DNA of 64,000 bases. Source: Acetobacter orientalis. Lineage in GTDB: Bacteria > Pseudomonadota > Alphaproteobacteria > Acetobacterales > Acetobacteraceae. The stretch lies in the NCBI RefSeq assembly GCF_000963965.1, contig NZ_BAMX01000010.1, forward strand, positions 124,001-188,000, given 5' to 3'. The notes below the pieces were generated by a model. It ran no database searches. It saw nothing but the letters and a program-made list of their open reading frames with translations, and was not told the DNA's origin. A program made the translations under genes and the position numbers. Positions 26,949 through 35,795 of this stretch are shown in pieces. Every line of letters starts with the position of its first letter. The first letter of the stretch is position 1.

Positions 26949-27981
26949 CCCTTCACACCCCCTATCCGCTGGGGCCGAGCGGCTTGATGTGTTTATGGCA
27001 CGCGCCAATGCACAATATTACGCAACGCACCCCCTGCTATCTGACTTTGTTACCGCGCCAGAGCTCTCTCAGGTTTTTGGCGAACTCTTAGGCGCGTGGG
27101 CTGTTGCTGTCTGGCAAAGCATGGGCAGCCCAACCCGCCTTATTTTGGCCGAAGCCGGGCCGGGCCGAGGCACCCTTATGGCCGATGCCCTACGCGTTAT
27201 TACCCGCCTTGTACCGGCAATGGCGCACGCTATAAACGTGCATCTGGTCGAAACATCACCCCTTATGCGCGCAGCACAAGCGCAAGCATTGCAGCCATAT
27301 TGCACACCCCTATGGCACAGCCACCTTGAAACGCTGCCTAACGCCCCGCTTATTTTGTTTGCCAACGAGTTTCTGGATGCCTTACCCATACGCCAGTTTG
27401 TATGCTCCCCCACCACAGGGTGGCAGGAGCGTTATGTGCATAACGGTGCATTTATATGCCACCCCAGCCCCGCCCCAACCCTGCCAGATGGCAGAAAGTT
27501 TGAAGACGATACCGTGGTTGAAGTGTGCGAACCCGCTTTGCACTGCGCCCAGTTTCTGGCGCACCGCTTTACGCATACCCCCGGCGCCGCCCTTTTTCTC
27601 GATTACGGGCATTTTTCCTCTTTAACGGGTGACTCCTTACAAGCCCTGCGCCATACAAAACCCACCAACCCGCTCAAAACAGTTGGCGAGGCAGACCTAA
27701 CCGCCTATGTTGACTTTACGGCATTTGCAGCAAGAGCCCGGCACGCAGGGGCCAGTGTTTACGGCGCCGTTACACAAGGGGCATTTTTACGCACACTTGG
27801 GCTTTTAGAACGCACAGAGCAACTGGCCGCCAGCACAAACGCCACTATGGCCAGCAAGCTCCGCACTGCCGCCCATAGGCTGGTTGCACCAGAACAAATG
27901 GGGCATTTGTTCAAAGTTCTGGCCCTTACCTCTCCTACCCTGCCACCGCCACCCGGCTTTATAAAAGGATCGGCTGCATGA
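26926..27981 (+). CDS. MidA/NDUFAF7-like SAM-dependent methyltransferase
   Basis: Class I methyltransferase of the family whose mitochondrial member (NDUFAF7/MidA) methylates an arginine of a complex I subunit. Family features: YYATHPLLSDFVTAPELSQVFGE near residue 30, the SAM motif LILAEAGPGRGTLMADALR at about 75-93, LVETSPLMRAAQ, and FANEFLDALPIRQF at about 145. The start at 26926 lies inside the lgt gene, giving a 23-nt overlap; the end overlaps pgeF by four bases. The lgt-methyltransferase-pgeF order recurs in alphaproteobacteria. The target in bacteria is not established. Confidence 0.88.
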   Translation: MQTPNSHNPSHPLSAGAERLDVFMARANAQYYATHPLLSDFVTAPELSQVFGELLGAWAVAVWQSMGSPTRLILAEAGPGRGTLMADALRVITRLVPAMAHAINVHLVETSPLMRAAQAQALQPYCTPLWHSHLETLPNAPLILFANEFLDALPIRQFVCSPTTGWQERYVHNGAFICHPSPAPTLPDGRKFEDDTVVEVCEPALHCAQFLAHRFTHTPGAALFLDYGHFSSLTGDSLQALRHTKPTNPLKTVGEADLTAYVDFTAFAARARHAGASVYGAVTQGAFLRTLGLLERTEQLAASTNATMASKLRTAAHRLVAPEQMGHLFKVLALTSPTLPPPPGFIKGSAA

Positions 27982-28805
27982 CCTCTGGCCCAGCTTCTGG
28001 TTTGCCCACTGGCGCGCCACCCCATAGCCAACAGCCCTCGCCCCTGACCAGCCCTTTGCTGGCGGGTACGCGGCACGGCTTCTTCACGCGTGAAGGCGGC
28101 GTGTCTGACGGGCCTTATGCCAGCCTTAACTGCTCTACCCGCTCGGGCGACGCGCCAGAAAATCTGGCTGAAAACCGCAGGCGTGTTGCCCATACGCTGG
28201 GTGTGCCAGCCACTGGCCTTGTCGGGGTTACCCAAGTACATGGCCCCCGCGTTATAACCGTAACTACCCCATGGCCCGCCGGTGCAGGGGCCGAGGCCGA
28301 TGCCATGGTTACCACCCAACCCGGTGTAGCCCTTGGCACCATAACAGCAGATTGCGCCCCCGTGCTGTTTGCCACCACTAATGGCCAAATGGTTGGCGCA
28401 GCCCATGCTGGGTGGCGCGGGGCGTTAGCAGGCGTGCTTGAAGCCACAATAGACGCCATGCAGGCTTTAGGGGCAAACCTGTCTGATATTCGTGCCGTTG
28501 TTGGCCCCTGCATTGCCCAAGAAAGCTACGAAACGGGAGAGGATATGCGCCACGCCATTACCTCTGCCCAGCCGCTGGCCGCACGCTTTTTTGCCCCCGG
28601 CACCCGCCCCGGCCATTTTCAGTTTGATTTAGCGGGATGGTGTGTTTTCCGCCTAGAGCGTGCAGGCATAGGCCATGCTGCCGCGTTAGGGGTAGATACC
28701 CTGTCTGACGAAAAACGATTTTTTAGCCACCGGCGGCGTACACTGGCCGGTGGTGGCCCACTCGGCCACCAAATTTCTGCCATTACACCCGGAGTTGCGC
28801 CCTAA
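27978..28805 (+). CDS. pgeF: Purine nucleoside phosphorylase / peptidoglycan editing factor PgeF
   Basis: Member of the YfiH/DUF152 family (older name multicopper polyphenol oxidase), with reported purine nucleoside phosphorylase activity in bacteria and a role in removing misplaced residues from peptidoglycan precursors. The zinc-site residues are seen in TQVHGPRVI, ITADCAPVLFA and AAHAGWRGALAGVLE, followed by GPCIAQESYE. The protein has 275 residues. It is joined to the methyltransferase by ATGA and to the lipoprotein gene by TAATG, so lgt to the lipoprotein looks like one operon. Confidence 0.93.
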   Translation: MTSGPASGLPTGAPPHSQQPSPLTSPLLAGTRHGFFTREGGVSDGPYASLNCSTRSGDAPENLAENRRRVAHTLGVPATGLVGVTQVHGPRVITVTTPWPAGAGAEADAMVTTQPGVALGTITADCAPVLFATTNGQMVGAAHAGWRGALAGVLEATIDAMQALGANLSDIRAVVGPCIAQESYETGEDMRHAITSAQPLAARFFAPGTRPGHFQFDLAGWCVFRLERAGIGHAAALGVDTLSDEKRFFSHRRRTLAGGGPLGHQISAITPGVAP

Positions 28806-29767
28806 TGCCCCGCCGTTTTTTACAGCAAAGCACCTTCCCGCTTGGCCTTTTGGTTTTACTCGCTGGGTGTATCGACGTACCACACCCCTTCTCCAAACCC
28901 GACAAAACAGCCCAGCAACTTGCTGCTCAAGCCCCCCCTGCTCGGCTAGACATACCCACCCCCACCACAGCCCTGCTACCAGAGGCAGGGGCGCAGGCAT
29001 GGGCAAAAATGGTATCTGAGCAGCTTTTGCAGCAAACCATACCGGCCATGCCACAAGCCGTACGTAAAGGTGACTGGTGGCTGCAACTCCGTGCTGAAGT
29101 ACGCGGCGATACGGTCGTGCCGCTTTACACGATCATGACCCCCAAAAACACGCCGCGCACCACACAAGAGGGCACGCCCGTTCCAGCCCAAGCATGGTCT
29201 AGCGGCGACCCCGCCATGCTCAACGCCGTAGCGCTTGATGCAGCCCCCCGTATTGCGGCAGCCCTTACCGGCATTCAAGCCGATGATATGGAAAAAGACC
29301 CACACAGCCTAAAACACCGCCCCGCCCGTGTGTATTTCCCCGGGGTTGTGGGCGCTCCGGGCGATGGTAATATTTCACTCGCTCAGGCTTTTACGTCTTT
29401 TTTCCGCAAAACGCCCGATACGCTGCAAAATTCGGCCGACAATGCAGACTTTACCGTAAAAGCCCATGTAACCCTGACAGATGGCCCAGCAGGCACAACT
29501 GGGCACCCACAACAACATATTGAAATAGTCTGGCAAGTGCTCGACAAAACCGGGAAAGAAGCCGGTGCTGCCACACAACTCCATGATATTGACGCCCACT
29601 CGCTCGACCATTTCTGGGGCGATGTAGCCGTAGTGGCCGCACAAGAAGCCGCCGCCGCAGTAGACCAAATTTTAGATCGGTATTCGGGCCGGGGTAACGC
29701 CCCTTTGGCTGAAAAGCCTAAAACAGACAGCACACCCCCCACACCGACCACCCCACAAAAACAATAG
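28805..29767 (+). CDS. Lipoprotein of unknown function
   Basis: A 320-residue predicted lipoprotein: the N-terminal hydrophobic stretch ends in a good lipobox, LLAGC, with Cys at 22. A Pro/Thr linker follows, then a mixed alpha/beta region with WWLQLRAEVRGDTVVPLYTI (about 92), MLNAVALDAAPRIAAALTGI (about 138) and VKAHVTLTDGPAG (about 218), and a Pro/Thr tail. I do not recognise the domain. It is the last gene of the lgt operon, sharing one base with pgeF, and is followed by a terminator. Downstream of lgt, it may be modified by the enzyme encoded there. Confidence 0.8.
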   Translation: MPRRFLQQSTFPLGLLVLLAGCIDVPHPFSKPDKTAQQLAAQAPPARLDIPTPTTALLPEAGAQAWAKMVSEQLLQQTIPAMPQAVRKGDWWLQLRAEVRGDTVVPLYTIMTPKNTPRTTQEGTPVPAQAWSSGDPAMLNAVALDAAPRIAAALTGIQADDMEKDPHSLKHRPARVYFPGVVGAPGDGNISLAQAFTSFFRKTPDTLQNSADNADFTVKAHVTLTDGPAGTTGHPQQHIEIVWQVLDKTGKEAGAATQLHDIDAHSLDHFWGDVAVVAAQEAAAAVDQILDRYSGRGNAPLAEKPKTDSTPPTPTTPQKQ

Positions 29768-30144
29768 GCTTATTGCCTCGCACATAAGCAAAACCCCTGC
29801 TGGGCACGCTCGCCAAGCGGGGGTTTGGTTACCTGCAAAACTATTGTCAAACAGTGAGACATGTGTGCTGGCACACAGAGCTTGGGTTGAGCTAACAGCC
29901 CATTTTACGGCCCAAAACTCAGCAAAAACCCGAACACCCAGCACTCACCTTCAACCCCACACAACACGCACAAGCATGGTGTATTAAAAGGCTGCCGCAC
30001 AAGTTGGGAGAAACAGCCCCAATAGTCGGGTTCGCTAGTAGCGGGTTACAATTATAGCCAGCAAAAACTACGTTTAGCCCCGGCAACGCAACGTAACCAC
30101 CGTTACCCGCTCCACCGCAAAGCCACCTCTAGCCAGTACGCGCA
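29768..30144. other. Intergenic region between convergent genes
   Basis: 377 bp with no gene. It holds the lgt-operon terminator at 29791-29826, a short dyad GTAAC-CACC-GTTAC near 30090-30105, and at 29986-30005 a 20-mer that matches 61336-61355 at 17 positions (AGGCTGCCGCA core). No coding frame is convincing. Confidence 0.5.
29791..29826 (+). terminator. Terminator of the lgt operon
   Basis: AAACCCCTGCT (29791-29801) pairs with AGCGGGGGTTT (29816-29826) with one G-T pair around a 14-nt loop. Short T content follows. Confidence 0.75.
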
Positions 30145-31563
30145 TTAAGAACGAGAGGTAGGAGACACCACAACACACCCGCTCAAACGGCGGCAGGCGG
30201 CCACTGCATCATCATGAGACAGGTTGGTAAGGCGCGCACGGTACAAGCGGCTTTTTTTAACCTGTACGGCAGCAATCTGCGCTTTAGCTGAAGAGAGCGC
30301 GCTGTTGGCCTTACTGCGTGCAGAACCGGTTGCTTGCTGCGCTAAAGAGGCAGAGCCAAATGCCCCAACCTGAATGGCCCAGTTACGCGGTTGGGCCGCA
30401 CGGCTTTTGCTGCTTTGCAGCGGTGCTGGCTCTGCCATAGCGGGTGATACCAGATGCAAGCTCCGTGTAGGCGCTGTGGCCTGCGGTGCCTTTGTTACTG
30501 CTGCAACGCGCAAAATGGGGGCAGACAGCGTATCTTGCTCTACTGCGGGCGCATTGCTTTGCACCGTTGTCTCTTCTGCTGGGTTAGGTACGGGGTCAGA
30601 GGCATCGGTGGCTTGTGCAACCTGCACGGGTTGAGACGCCGTTGCTGCTTTTTCTGCTGCTAAACGCTGCGCCCAAACAGAGCTTACACTGTTGCTGGCA
30701 ACAGCCGTTGCTTGTGCATGGGGCATGGGGTGCCAGTCTGCCCCATAACCATTCCCGCTTTCTGCTGTGTCAGAGGTAACTGGGGCAGATGTGGCTGGGC
30801 CAGACCCACCCCCCCCACGGTTAGACCAAGCCAAACGCACAGAATCCGTCTCGGAATTGGTTTGTATTGGTTTGTAAGACTGCGCCAAACTATCGTGGCT
30901 TGCGACAAGCAGGTCTGCCTGAGAGCGCGATGCTGGAGAAATGCCCACAATTTTGCGGCCAATAGAAGCCACATAATTGCGCGTCTCACGCGGTAGGGTA
31001 CGGTTACGGGTTAAAAAGTCTTCAAGCCGCCCCGGCCCGGCGTTGTAAGCGGCCAAAAAGCCGGGCGAGCCATACACATCATACATTTGCCGAATATAGG
31101 CCGTACCCGCCATAATATTATCGTGCGGCTCGTAGGGGTCATCCCCTAAATTATATGTCGCCCTAATTTCATCGTAAGTGGGGGGCATAAGCTGCATAAG
31201 GCCCATAGCACCGGGTACCGAGGTAACAAACTGGCCGTTATGGAACAGCCTGCCACCAGATTCTTGCTGCATAACGGCCCGCACCCATGTTTCGGGCACG
31301 TCAAAACGGTTAGCGGCTTCTTTAATATACGGTCCCCATGGGTCTTCTGGCGGGCCGGGGGGAGCGTAATATGAGCGCGCATGCGCCCGGTATCGGGCGG
31401 CTTCATCTGCCACGGGCACACCGTTGGGCCTAGGCTGGCCAGCACAGGCCGCTAAAAGCATAAGCAGGCCCAAGGCGGGCAAAGTGCTCGCCACACGCCG
31501 CGCGGCCTTACGCCCAGAACATACAGGCTGAGAAGACAAATAAGACTGGAACCCGGCTTTCAT
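30145..31563 (-). CDS. SPOR-tailed lytic transglycosylase lipoprotein (copy 2)
   Basis: Membrane-attached glycan-cleaving enzyme. The start at 31563 gives a signal peptide ending LLMLLAAC with lipobox Cys at 40, so it is a lipoprotein, unlike copy 1. The SLT domain (about 85-230) has WVRAVMQQESGG with the catalytic Glu, GAMGLMQLMPPTY and AYNAGPGRLEDFL. A long Ser/Ala/Thr/Gln-rich linker leads to a SPOR domain in the last 75 residues (WAIQVGAFGSASLAQQATG to RLTNLSHDDAVAACRRL). Length is 472 residues. The catalytic domain is clearly paralogous with the protein at 17.9-19.3 kb. Confidence 0.9.
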   Translation of the reverse strand: MKAGFQSYLSSQPVCSGRKAARRVASTLPALGLLMLLAACAGQPRPNGVPVADEAARYRAHARSYYAPPGPPEDPWGPYIKEAANRFDVPETWVRAVMQQESGGRLFHNGQFVTSVPGAMGLMQLMPPTYDEIRATYNLGDDPYEPHDNIMAGTAYIRQMYDVYGSPGFLAAYNAGPGRLEDFLTRNRTLPRETRNYVASIGRKIVGISPASRSQADLLVASHDSLAQSYKPIQTNSETDSVRLAWSNRGGGGSGPATSAPVTSDTAESGNGYGADWHPMPHAQATAVASNSVSSVWAQRLAAEKAATASQPVQVAQATDASDPVPNPAEETTVQSNAPAVEQDTLSAPILRVAAVTKAPQATAPTRSLHLVSPAMAEPAPLQSSKSRAAQPRNWAIQVGAFGSASLAQQATGSARSKANSALSSAKAQIAAVQVKKSRLYRARLTNLSHDDAVAACRRLSGCVVVSPTSRS

Positions 31564-31929
31564 GGCTACTATCCGCCCTGAGCTGTCAGTAACGAGCCCC
31601 GGCTTAAACAGAGTTCGTTTTGAGCACACATAAAAAGACAATCTACCCAAGGTGTATAACGCTCCGTTATGCCATGCAACATCTCTAAGCCCCCGCACTC
31701 TGCTGGGGTCTGTAAAACACAGCGGTAGCCCACCCCTGTTTGGTTGGCCTTTACGCACACCCCCGCGCATAATACGGCATACTCAGCCACAACAACCGGT
31801 TTTACGCTCACCTGTTTGTGCCCTAAGCTGCCAAAAAACACAGAGACCAACCACACGTGGTTTGATGCAGCGCCTTACCTTGTGGCTGTGCGTATTCCCT
31901 AATTCCGTTAATTCTATGGCAGGCTGTGC
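31564..31929. promoter_or_regulatory. Divergent intergenic region (transglycosylase copy 2 and YnfA)
   Basis: 366 bp upstream of both genes. An in-frame extension of the transglycosylase covers much of it on the minus strand, but lacks a signal peptide or ribosome site. I see no clear operator or promoter box. Confidence 0.35.
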
Positions 31930-32262
31930 ATGCTTCTTCTAAAATCTTTGCTTATTTATATTATTGCTGGTTTTGCTGAAATTGCAGGCTGCTTTGCAGC
32001 GTGGCTTTGGCTGAAAGAGGGGCGCTCGGCATGGTTATTGGTGCCGGGGCTGTGCAGCTTAGCCCTTTTTGCCCTTATTTTAACACGCATTGAAGCCGAG
32101 AGTGCGGGCAGAGCTTATGCCGCTTATGGCGGTGTTTATATTACCGCATCTCTTATCTGGATGCGTCTTGTAGAAGGCCGAACGCCTGATAAATGGGAAC
32201 TACTCGGAGCTGGCATTTGCCTTGCCGGGGCGGGTCTTATTCTTTTTGCACCAAGAAATTAG
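31930..32262 (+). CDS. YnfA family small membrane protein (UPF0060)
   Basis: A 110-residue protein of four membrane helices, related to the small multidrug resistance fold. The family pattern is clear: [40 protein letters not shown] and [20 protein letters not shown]. YnfA in some bacteria contributes to drug or dye efflux; no function is proven for most members. It is a single gene, convergent with the phosphate transporter, with a 9-bp hairpin between. Confidence 0.93.
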   Translation: MLLLKSLLIYIIAGFAEIAGCFAAWLWLKEGRSAWLLVPGLCSLALFALILTRIEAESAGRAYAAYGGVYITASLIWMRLVEGRTPDKWELLGAGICLAGAGLILFAPRN

Positions 32263-32275
32263 GCTTTTAGAGCAA

Positions 32276-32303
32276 CAGGGTGGGCACCAAAGCCCCCACC
32301 CTG
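32276..32303. terminator. Hairpin between convergent ynfA and PiT genes
   Basis: CAGGGTGGG (32276-32284) pairs perfectly with CCCACCCTG (32295-32303). No T-run on either strand; probably a weak terminator or 3'-end stabiliser. Confidence 0.6.
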
Positions 32304-32316
32304 CACCGTCTAAACT

Positions 32317-33672
32317 TTACATGCTCATAACGTAAAACAGAACCGCACCAAGGGTAATGGTTACTGGCAGCGTAAAGAGCCAAGCCAACCCAATTTTGGT
32401 TAACATAGCTGGGTTAATACCACTTCCAGAACCCACCATGGTGCCCGCAATACCTGCGGTAATAATGTGCGTGGTAGACACAGGCAGGCCGGTGTACCCC
32501 GCCGTTGCAATCAGGCCAGCACCCACCAACTCGGCAGAGGCACCCTGCGCAGGTGTTAGGTGTGTGTTACCAATTTTTTCGCCCAGTGTGTGCACAATGC
32601 GTTTGTAACCAATCATGGTGCCAACGCCCAAGCAGAGTGCGCTCAAAAGACGAACCCACCACGGTGCATATTCAACCGTTGGACGCAAAGTATTGCTAAT
32701 GCTTTTGGCTGTTTTTTTATCTTCTGCTGGTGTTTGCGGGTTTACAGAAACAGCTTTTAGGCCCGCAATAACTTCATAAATATCGGCACGAAGCTGAGAG
32801 GGCACAACCTTGGCGGGGTCTGTGTTTTGCAAGCGCGCAACAGAGGCCACGGCTTCTTCACGCAGGCCGTCATGGTCGTATTTCTCAATTAATGGGGCAG
32901 CAATAACAGCCTGTGGCGCCACCTGTGCAATATGCGGCGCAGCATTGGGGCTGAGCGCAAATGTAGCAGGCAAAATACCAATAATGGTGAGCATAATCAG
33001 GCCAATGCCTTTTTGCCCGTCATTGCTACCGTGTGAAAAGCTAACGCCTGTGCAGGTCAGAATAAGCAGGCCACGCACAAAAGCATGTGGTGGTTTTTCG
33101 CCCTGTGGCGGTTGGTATAGCTCTGGGTTTTTCACAAACAATTTCATGAGTGTGTAAAGCACCCCAGCGCCAACAAGCCCCAGAATGGGAGAAATGGCCA
33201 GCGTGGTCAGAACTTTCCAAACCTGCGTCCAGTCAACACTGTTGCCCAAAGAGCGCGTGTGCAGCCATGCATCACCAATGGCAATACCAATAAGAGCGCC
33301 AATAACGCAGTGCGAGCTGGAGTTGGGAATACCAAACCACCAGGTAAACAGGTTCCATGCCAATGCTGTGCCAAACAGCGAGATAAGCATGGGTACGGCG
33401 GGGTCTCCGTTGGGGGGGGAGAGCACATCAGCCGGAAGCAGTTCAACAAGGCCGTAAGCCACGCTAATACCGCCCGCCAAAACCCCGATGAAATTCATCA
33501 TCCCAGACCACATAACTGCGACCTTGGGCTTGAGGGAGTGCGTGTAAATAACTGTCGCGACAGCGTTTGCTGTATCGTGAAAGCCGTTTACGAATTCAAA
33601 CACGCACACCAAACAAAAACAGACGGTGAGCGCTATGATAGAAAATGTTGAGTAAGGAGCAAAATGCAGCAT
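32317..33672 (-). CDS. pit: PiT family inorganic phosphate transporter
   Basis: Low-affinity, cation-coupled phosphate symporter. Both inverted-repeat signatures are present: GFHDTANAVATVIYTHSLKP near residue 30 and GVSFSHGSNDGQKGIGLIML near 210, with SSSHCVIGALIGIAIG and GLPVSTTHIITAGIAGTMVG in the paired halves. The 451 residues include about ten membrane segments and a hydrophilic loop at about 255-330. It is monocistronic. No PhoU-like (DUF47) gene, which often accompanies PiT, is adjacent. Confidence 0.95.
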   Translation of the reverse strand: MLHFAPYSTFSIIALTVCFCLVCVFEFVNGFHDTANAVATVIYTHSLKPKVAVMWSGMMNFIGVLAGGISVAYGLVELLPADVLSPPNGDPAVPMLISLFGTALAWNLFTWWFGIPNSSSHCVIGALIGIAIGDAWLHTRSLGNSVDWTQVWKVLTTLAISPILGLVGAGVLYTLMKLFVKNPELYQPPQGEKPPHAFVRGLLILTCTGVSFSHGSNDGQKGIGLIMLTIIGILPATFALSPNAAPHIAQVAPQAVIAAPLIEKYDHDGLREEAVASVARLQNTDPAKVVPSQLRADIYEVIAGLKAVSVNPQTPAEDKKTAKSISNTLRPTVEYAPWWVRLLSALCLGVGTMIGYKRIVHTLGEKIGNTHLTPAQGASAELVGAGLIATAGYTGLPVSTTHIITAGIAGTMVGSGSGINPAMLTKIGLAWLFTLPVTITLGAVLFYVMSM

Positions 33673-34120
33673 GTGGAACCATGACCGTAGTTAAGACCCC
33701 TGTATTAAACGCAGAAGCACTCGCGTTTCACCTACTCCACACGGCATTTCATAAAACATTAACCCTCATACTATTTTTGTTACAAAATAAAGACACGCCG
33801 CAATGCTACCCAAAACTATATACCGCGCAAAATATCCCGCTTTTTTAAAGAATTAGTTTGGCCCTACTCTATAAGAGCAACACGTAATGCTCTTACGCCT
33901 ACACAGCCACCAAACACGCGCACACTCTCTCCTAAAAGAAAGACTCCGCGTTTTAGCGCGCAGACATGGAGCAGATTGTACAGGGCTTTCAAAATTTCAG
34001 GCTGACGAGCGGGCAGCGGCTTAGCCGCGCACCCGTTCTCTCATAAGGCCGTATTTTATGGAAAAAAGAGCGCGGCACTAAAATCGCGCAAATACCAAGC
34101 GCCGCTTGGAGCAGCTGCCG
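33673..34120. other. Intergenic region with two hairpins
   Basis: 448 bp with no convincing frame. It contains TAAGAGCA-N8-TGCTCTTA at 33872-33895 and a compound hairpin at 34010-34035 (GCGGC-TTA-GCCGC inside CGGG/CCCG). The second may end the transcript of the ZntB/CorA-like gene. The AT-rich part 33740-33860 probably holds the phosphate transporter promoter. Confidence 0.4.
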
Positions 34121-35179
34121 CTACAGCAGTTTTGTCAGCTTAAGCACAAACCATGTGCCCAGCATGATGATGAAGCAAAGACCGCCTGCTTCTACCGTGC
34201 CCCAAGAACCATCGGTCAAAAACATACCCCCTGTGTTCATACCAAAAAAGCCGGTTACAAACGTAGCCGGCAGCATCAAGGTTGTACCAACAGACACAAT
34301 GTACAGGCGCCTGTTGGTTTCTTCTGCCTGGTTAGACGTTAGTTCATCTTGCAACGAGCGGGCGCGGTCTTGTAAGGCCAAAAGGTCATCAAGGGCAGCA
34401 TGAACCTGCCGCTGCGAGCGGTCGCGCAGGTCATCTTCTGCCCATTCTGGTAGTTCTAATTCTTCATCACGAAAAATACGGTCTACGGGGGCCAGCACAC
34501 GCCGCAATTCTGTTGAGCGGCGGCGCACAAGGCCCAAAAGCCCGCTCATGCGGCCTAGGTCTGTGTCTCGGTCGAGCATCAGCAACACGTCTTCAGCGCG
34601 GTCGAGCTGGTCGTCTAGCCGGGCAAAGTCACGGCGTAGGGTATCGGCAAATTCAAGCAGGGCCCGGTCAACCAATTTAGCCGGAGAGCGCGGTATAAGC
34701 CCGCGTTGCAGCTCATGAAACACAACACCCAGCGCCGGTATTGGGTGCCTGCGGGTTGTTACCAACAGGTCTGGTTGGAGCGCAAAACGCCACGTGCTGA
34801 CGTTGCGGTCATCATCGGTTGTGGTGTCGTCAAAGGCAGGCAGAGCACCAAAAACGGTTTCTTCCTCACTATCCAGCCGGATACTGCGTTCAAGGTTGGT
34901 TAAAACCTGCCGCACTTCTTCCTGAAAGCAGGGAATACTCTCAATTTGCGCACGCGAGAGAGTGTGCACAATGTCAAAATGCAGCCACGCCCAGCCTTCC
35001 ATCTCTGCATAGGGTGCAGGGAAAGTGCCGGTTGCAAGGCGGTGCATCACCACGTCACGTTCAAGTTCAATGGGGTCTTGGCCGGGGCGGCAGTAAATAG
35101 CCCAGATCAGGCCATCACGCAGCAATGTGCCGCCTTCAGAGACAAGGTCAGGCATGGGGGATGAGGTGGTTAAGGCCAT
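34121..35179 (-). CDS. zntB: CorA/ZntB-type metal ion transporter
   Basis: Pentameric divalent-cation channel/transporter. A large cytoplasmic alpha/beta funnel (1-285) leads to two C-terminal membrane helices with the GMN loop in FFGMNTGGMF at about residue 320. TTLMLPATFVTGFFGMN is the first transmembrane signature. The N-terminal GLIWAIYCRPGQDP and WAWLHFDI match the ZntB branch (zinc efflux or uptake) more than magnesium CorA, so the symbol is given with caution. Start is ATG 35179 (GTG at 35182 is also possible), with AGGA upstream. Confidence 0.88.
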   Translation of the reverse strand: MALTTSSPMPDLVSEGGTLLRDGLIWAIYCRPGQDPIELERDVVMHRLATGTFPAPYAEMEGWAWLHFDIVHTLSRAQIESIPCFQEEVRQVLTNLERSIRLDSEEETVFGALPAFDDTTTDDDRNVSTWRFALQPDLLVTTRRHPIPALGVVFHELQRGLIPRSPAKLVDRALLEFADTLRRDFARLDDQLDRAEDVLLMLDRDTDLGRMSGLLGLVRRRSTELRRVLAPVDRIFRDEELELPEWAEDDLRDRSQRQVHAALDDLLALQDRARSLQDELTSNQAEETNRRLYIVSVGTTLMLPATFVTGFFGMNTGGMFLTDGSWGTVEAGGLCFIIMLGTWFVLKLTKLL

Positions 35180-35334
35180 CACTCAACGTCCTGCTTCTCG
35201 AAATGATGACCCGGCTTGTAAGACTGGTGGAGCGGGTACGTAAAAACGACCAACTCCTTACCAAGCCTTACAGATTCGCTCGCTACATATCACGGGCTGC
35301 CAGAGTTACAAAGTAGAGCGTGCTCATACTTGCT

Positions 35335-35604
35335 TTAACGGGGCCGCACAGGGCGGCGGTTTTGCCCCGCCGCACCCGTAGCAGAGCGCGGGGTAGCTGG
35401 CCGGGCAGACTTAAGCGCTGGTGCAGCTGTCACTTCGGCCTCAAGCTGGGCAATACGCTTACGCACGCTCTCCTTAAGTGCCGGAGAGGTGTGTGACTTC
35501 ATGGAAGCCAAGGTTTCTTTCAGATCACGCAACTGCTTCTGTTTTTCAGCCAAATTCCGACGAATGGGCTGATTATCAGAAAGCTGGCCATGAAAGGCGC
35601 GCAT
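35335..35604 (-). CDS. Small basic coiled-coil protein, unknown
   Basis: An 89-residue hydrophilic protein. Residues about 15-60 (EKQKQLRDLKETLASMKS, then VRKRIAQLEAEV) form a probable coiled coil; the C-terminus is a disordered, Arg/Pro/Ala-rich tail ending RRPVRPR, which could contact nucleic acid. GGAG lies 9 nt before the ATG at 35604; the frame extends to 35625. No family is recognised. It lies between the ZntB/CorA-like gene and hisC on the same strand. Confidence 0.65.
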   Translation of the reverse strand: MRAFHGQLSDNQPIRRNLAEKQKQLRDLKETLASMKSHTSPALKESVRKRIAQLEAEVTAAPALKSARPATPRSATGAAGQNRRPVRPR

Positions 35605-35795
35605 GGGACAAACTCCATCTCTCAAAAAACTTTCCCAGCATCAGCAATGCCATACAGAAAGCACACAGAACAAAAACCCCCTGCCCGCATAAAACCAGCA
35701 GGCAGAAGGCAACGATCACCCTGAGTATTGGTACAGAGCACACGCAATTTTGCCCCTCTGCCATACTCGCGGCAGAGAGAGAAAAAAGCAGGTGT

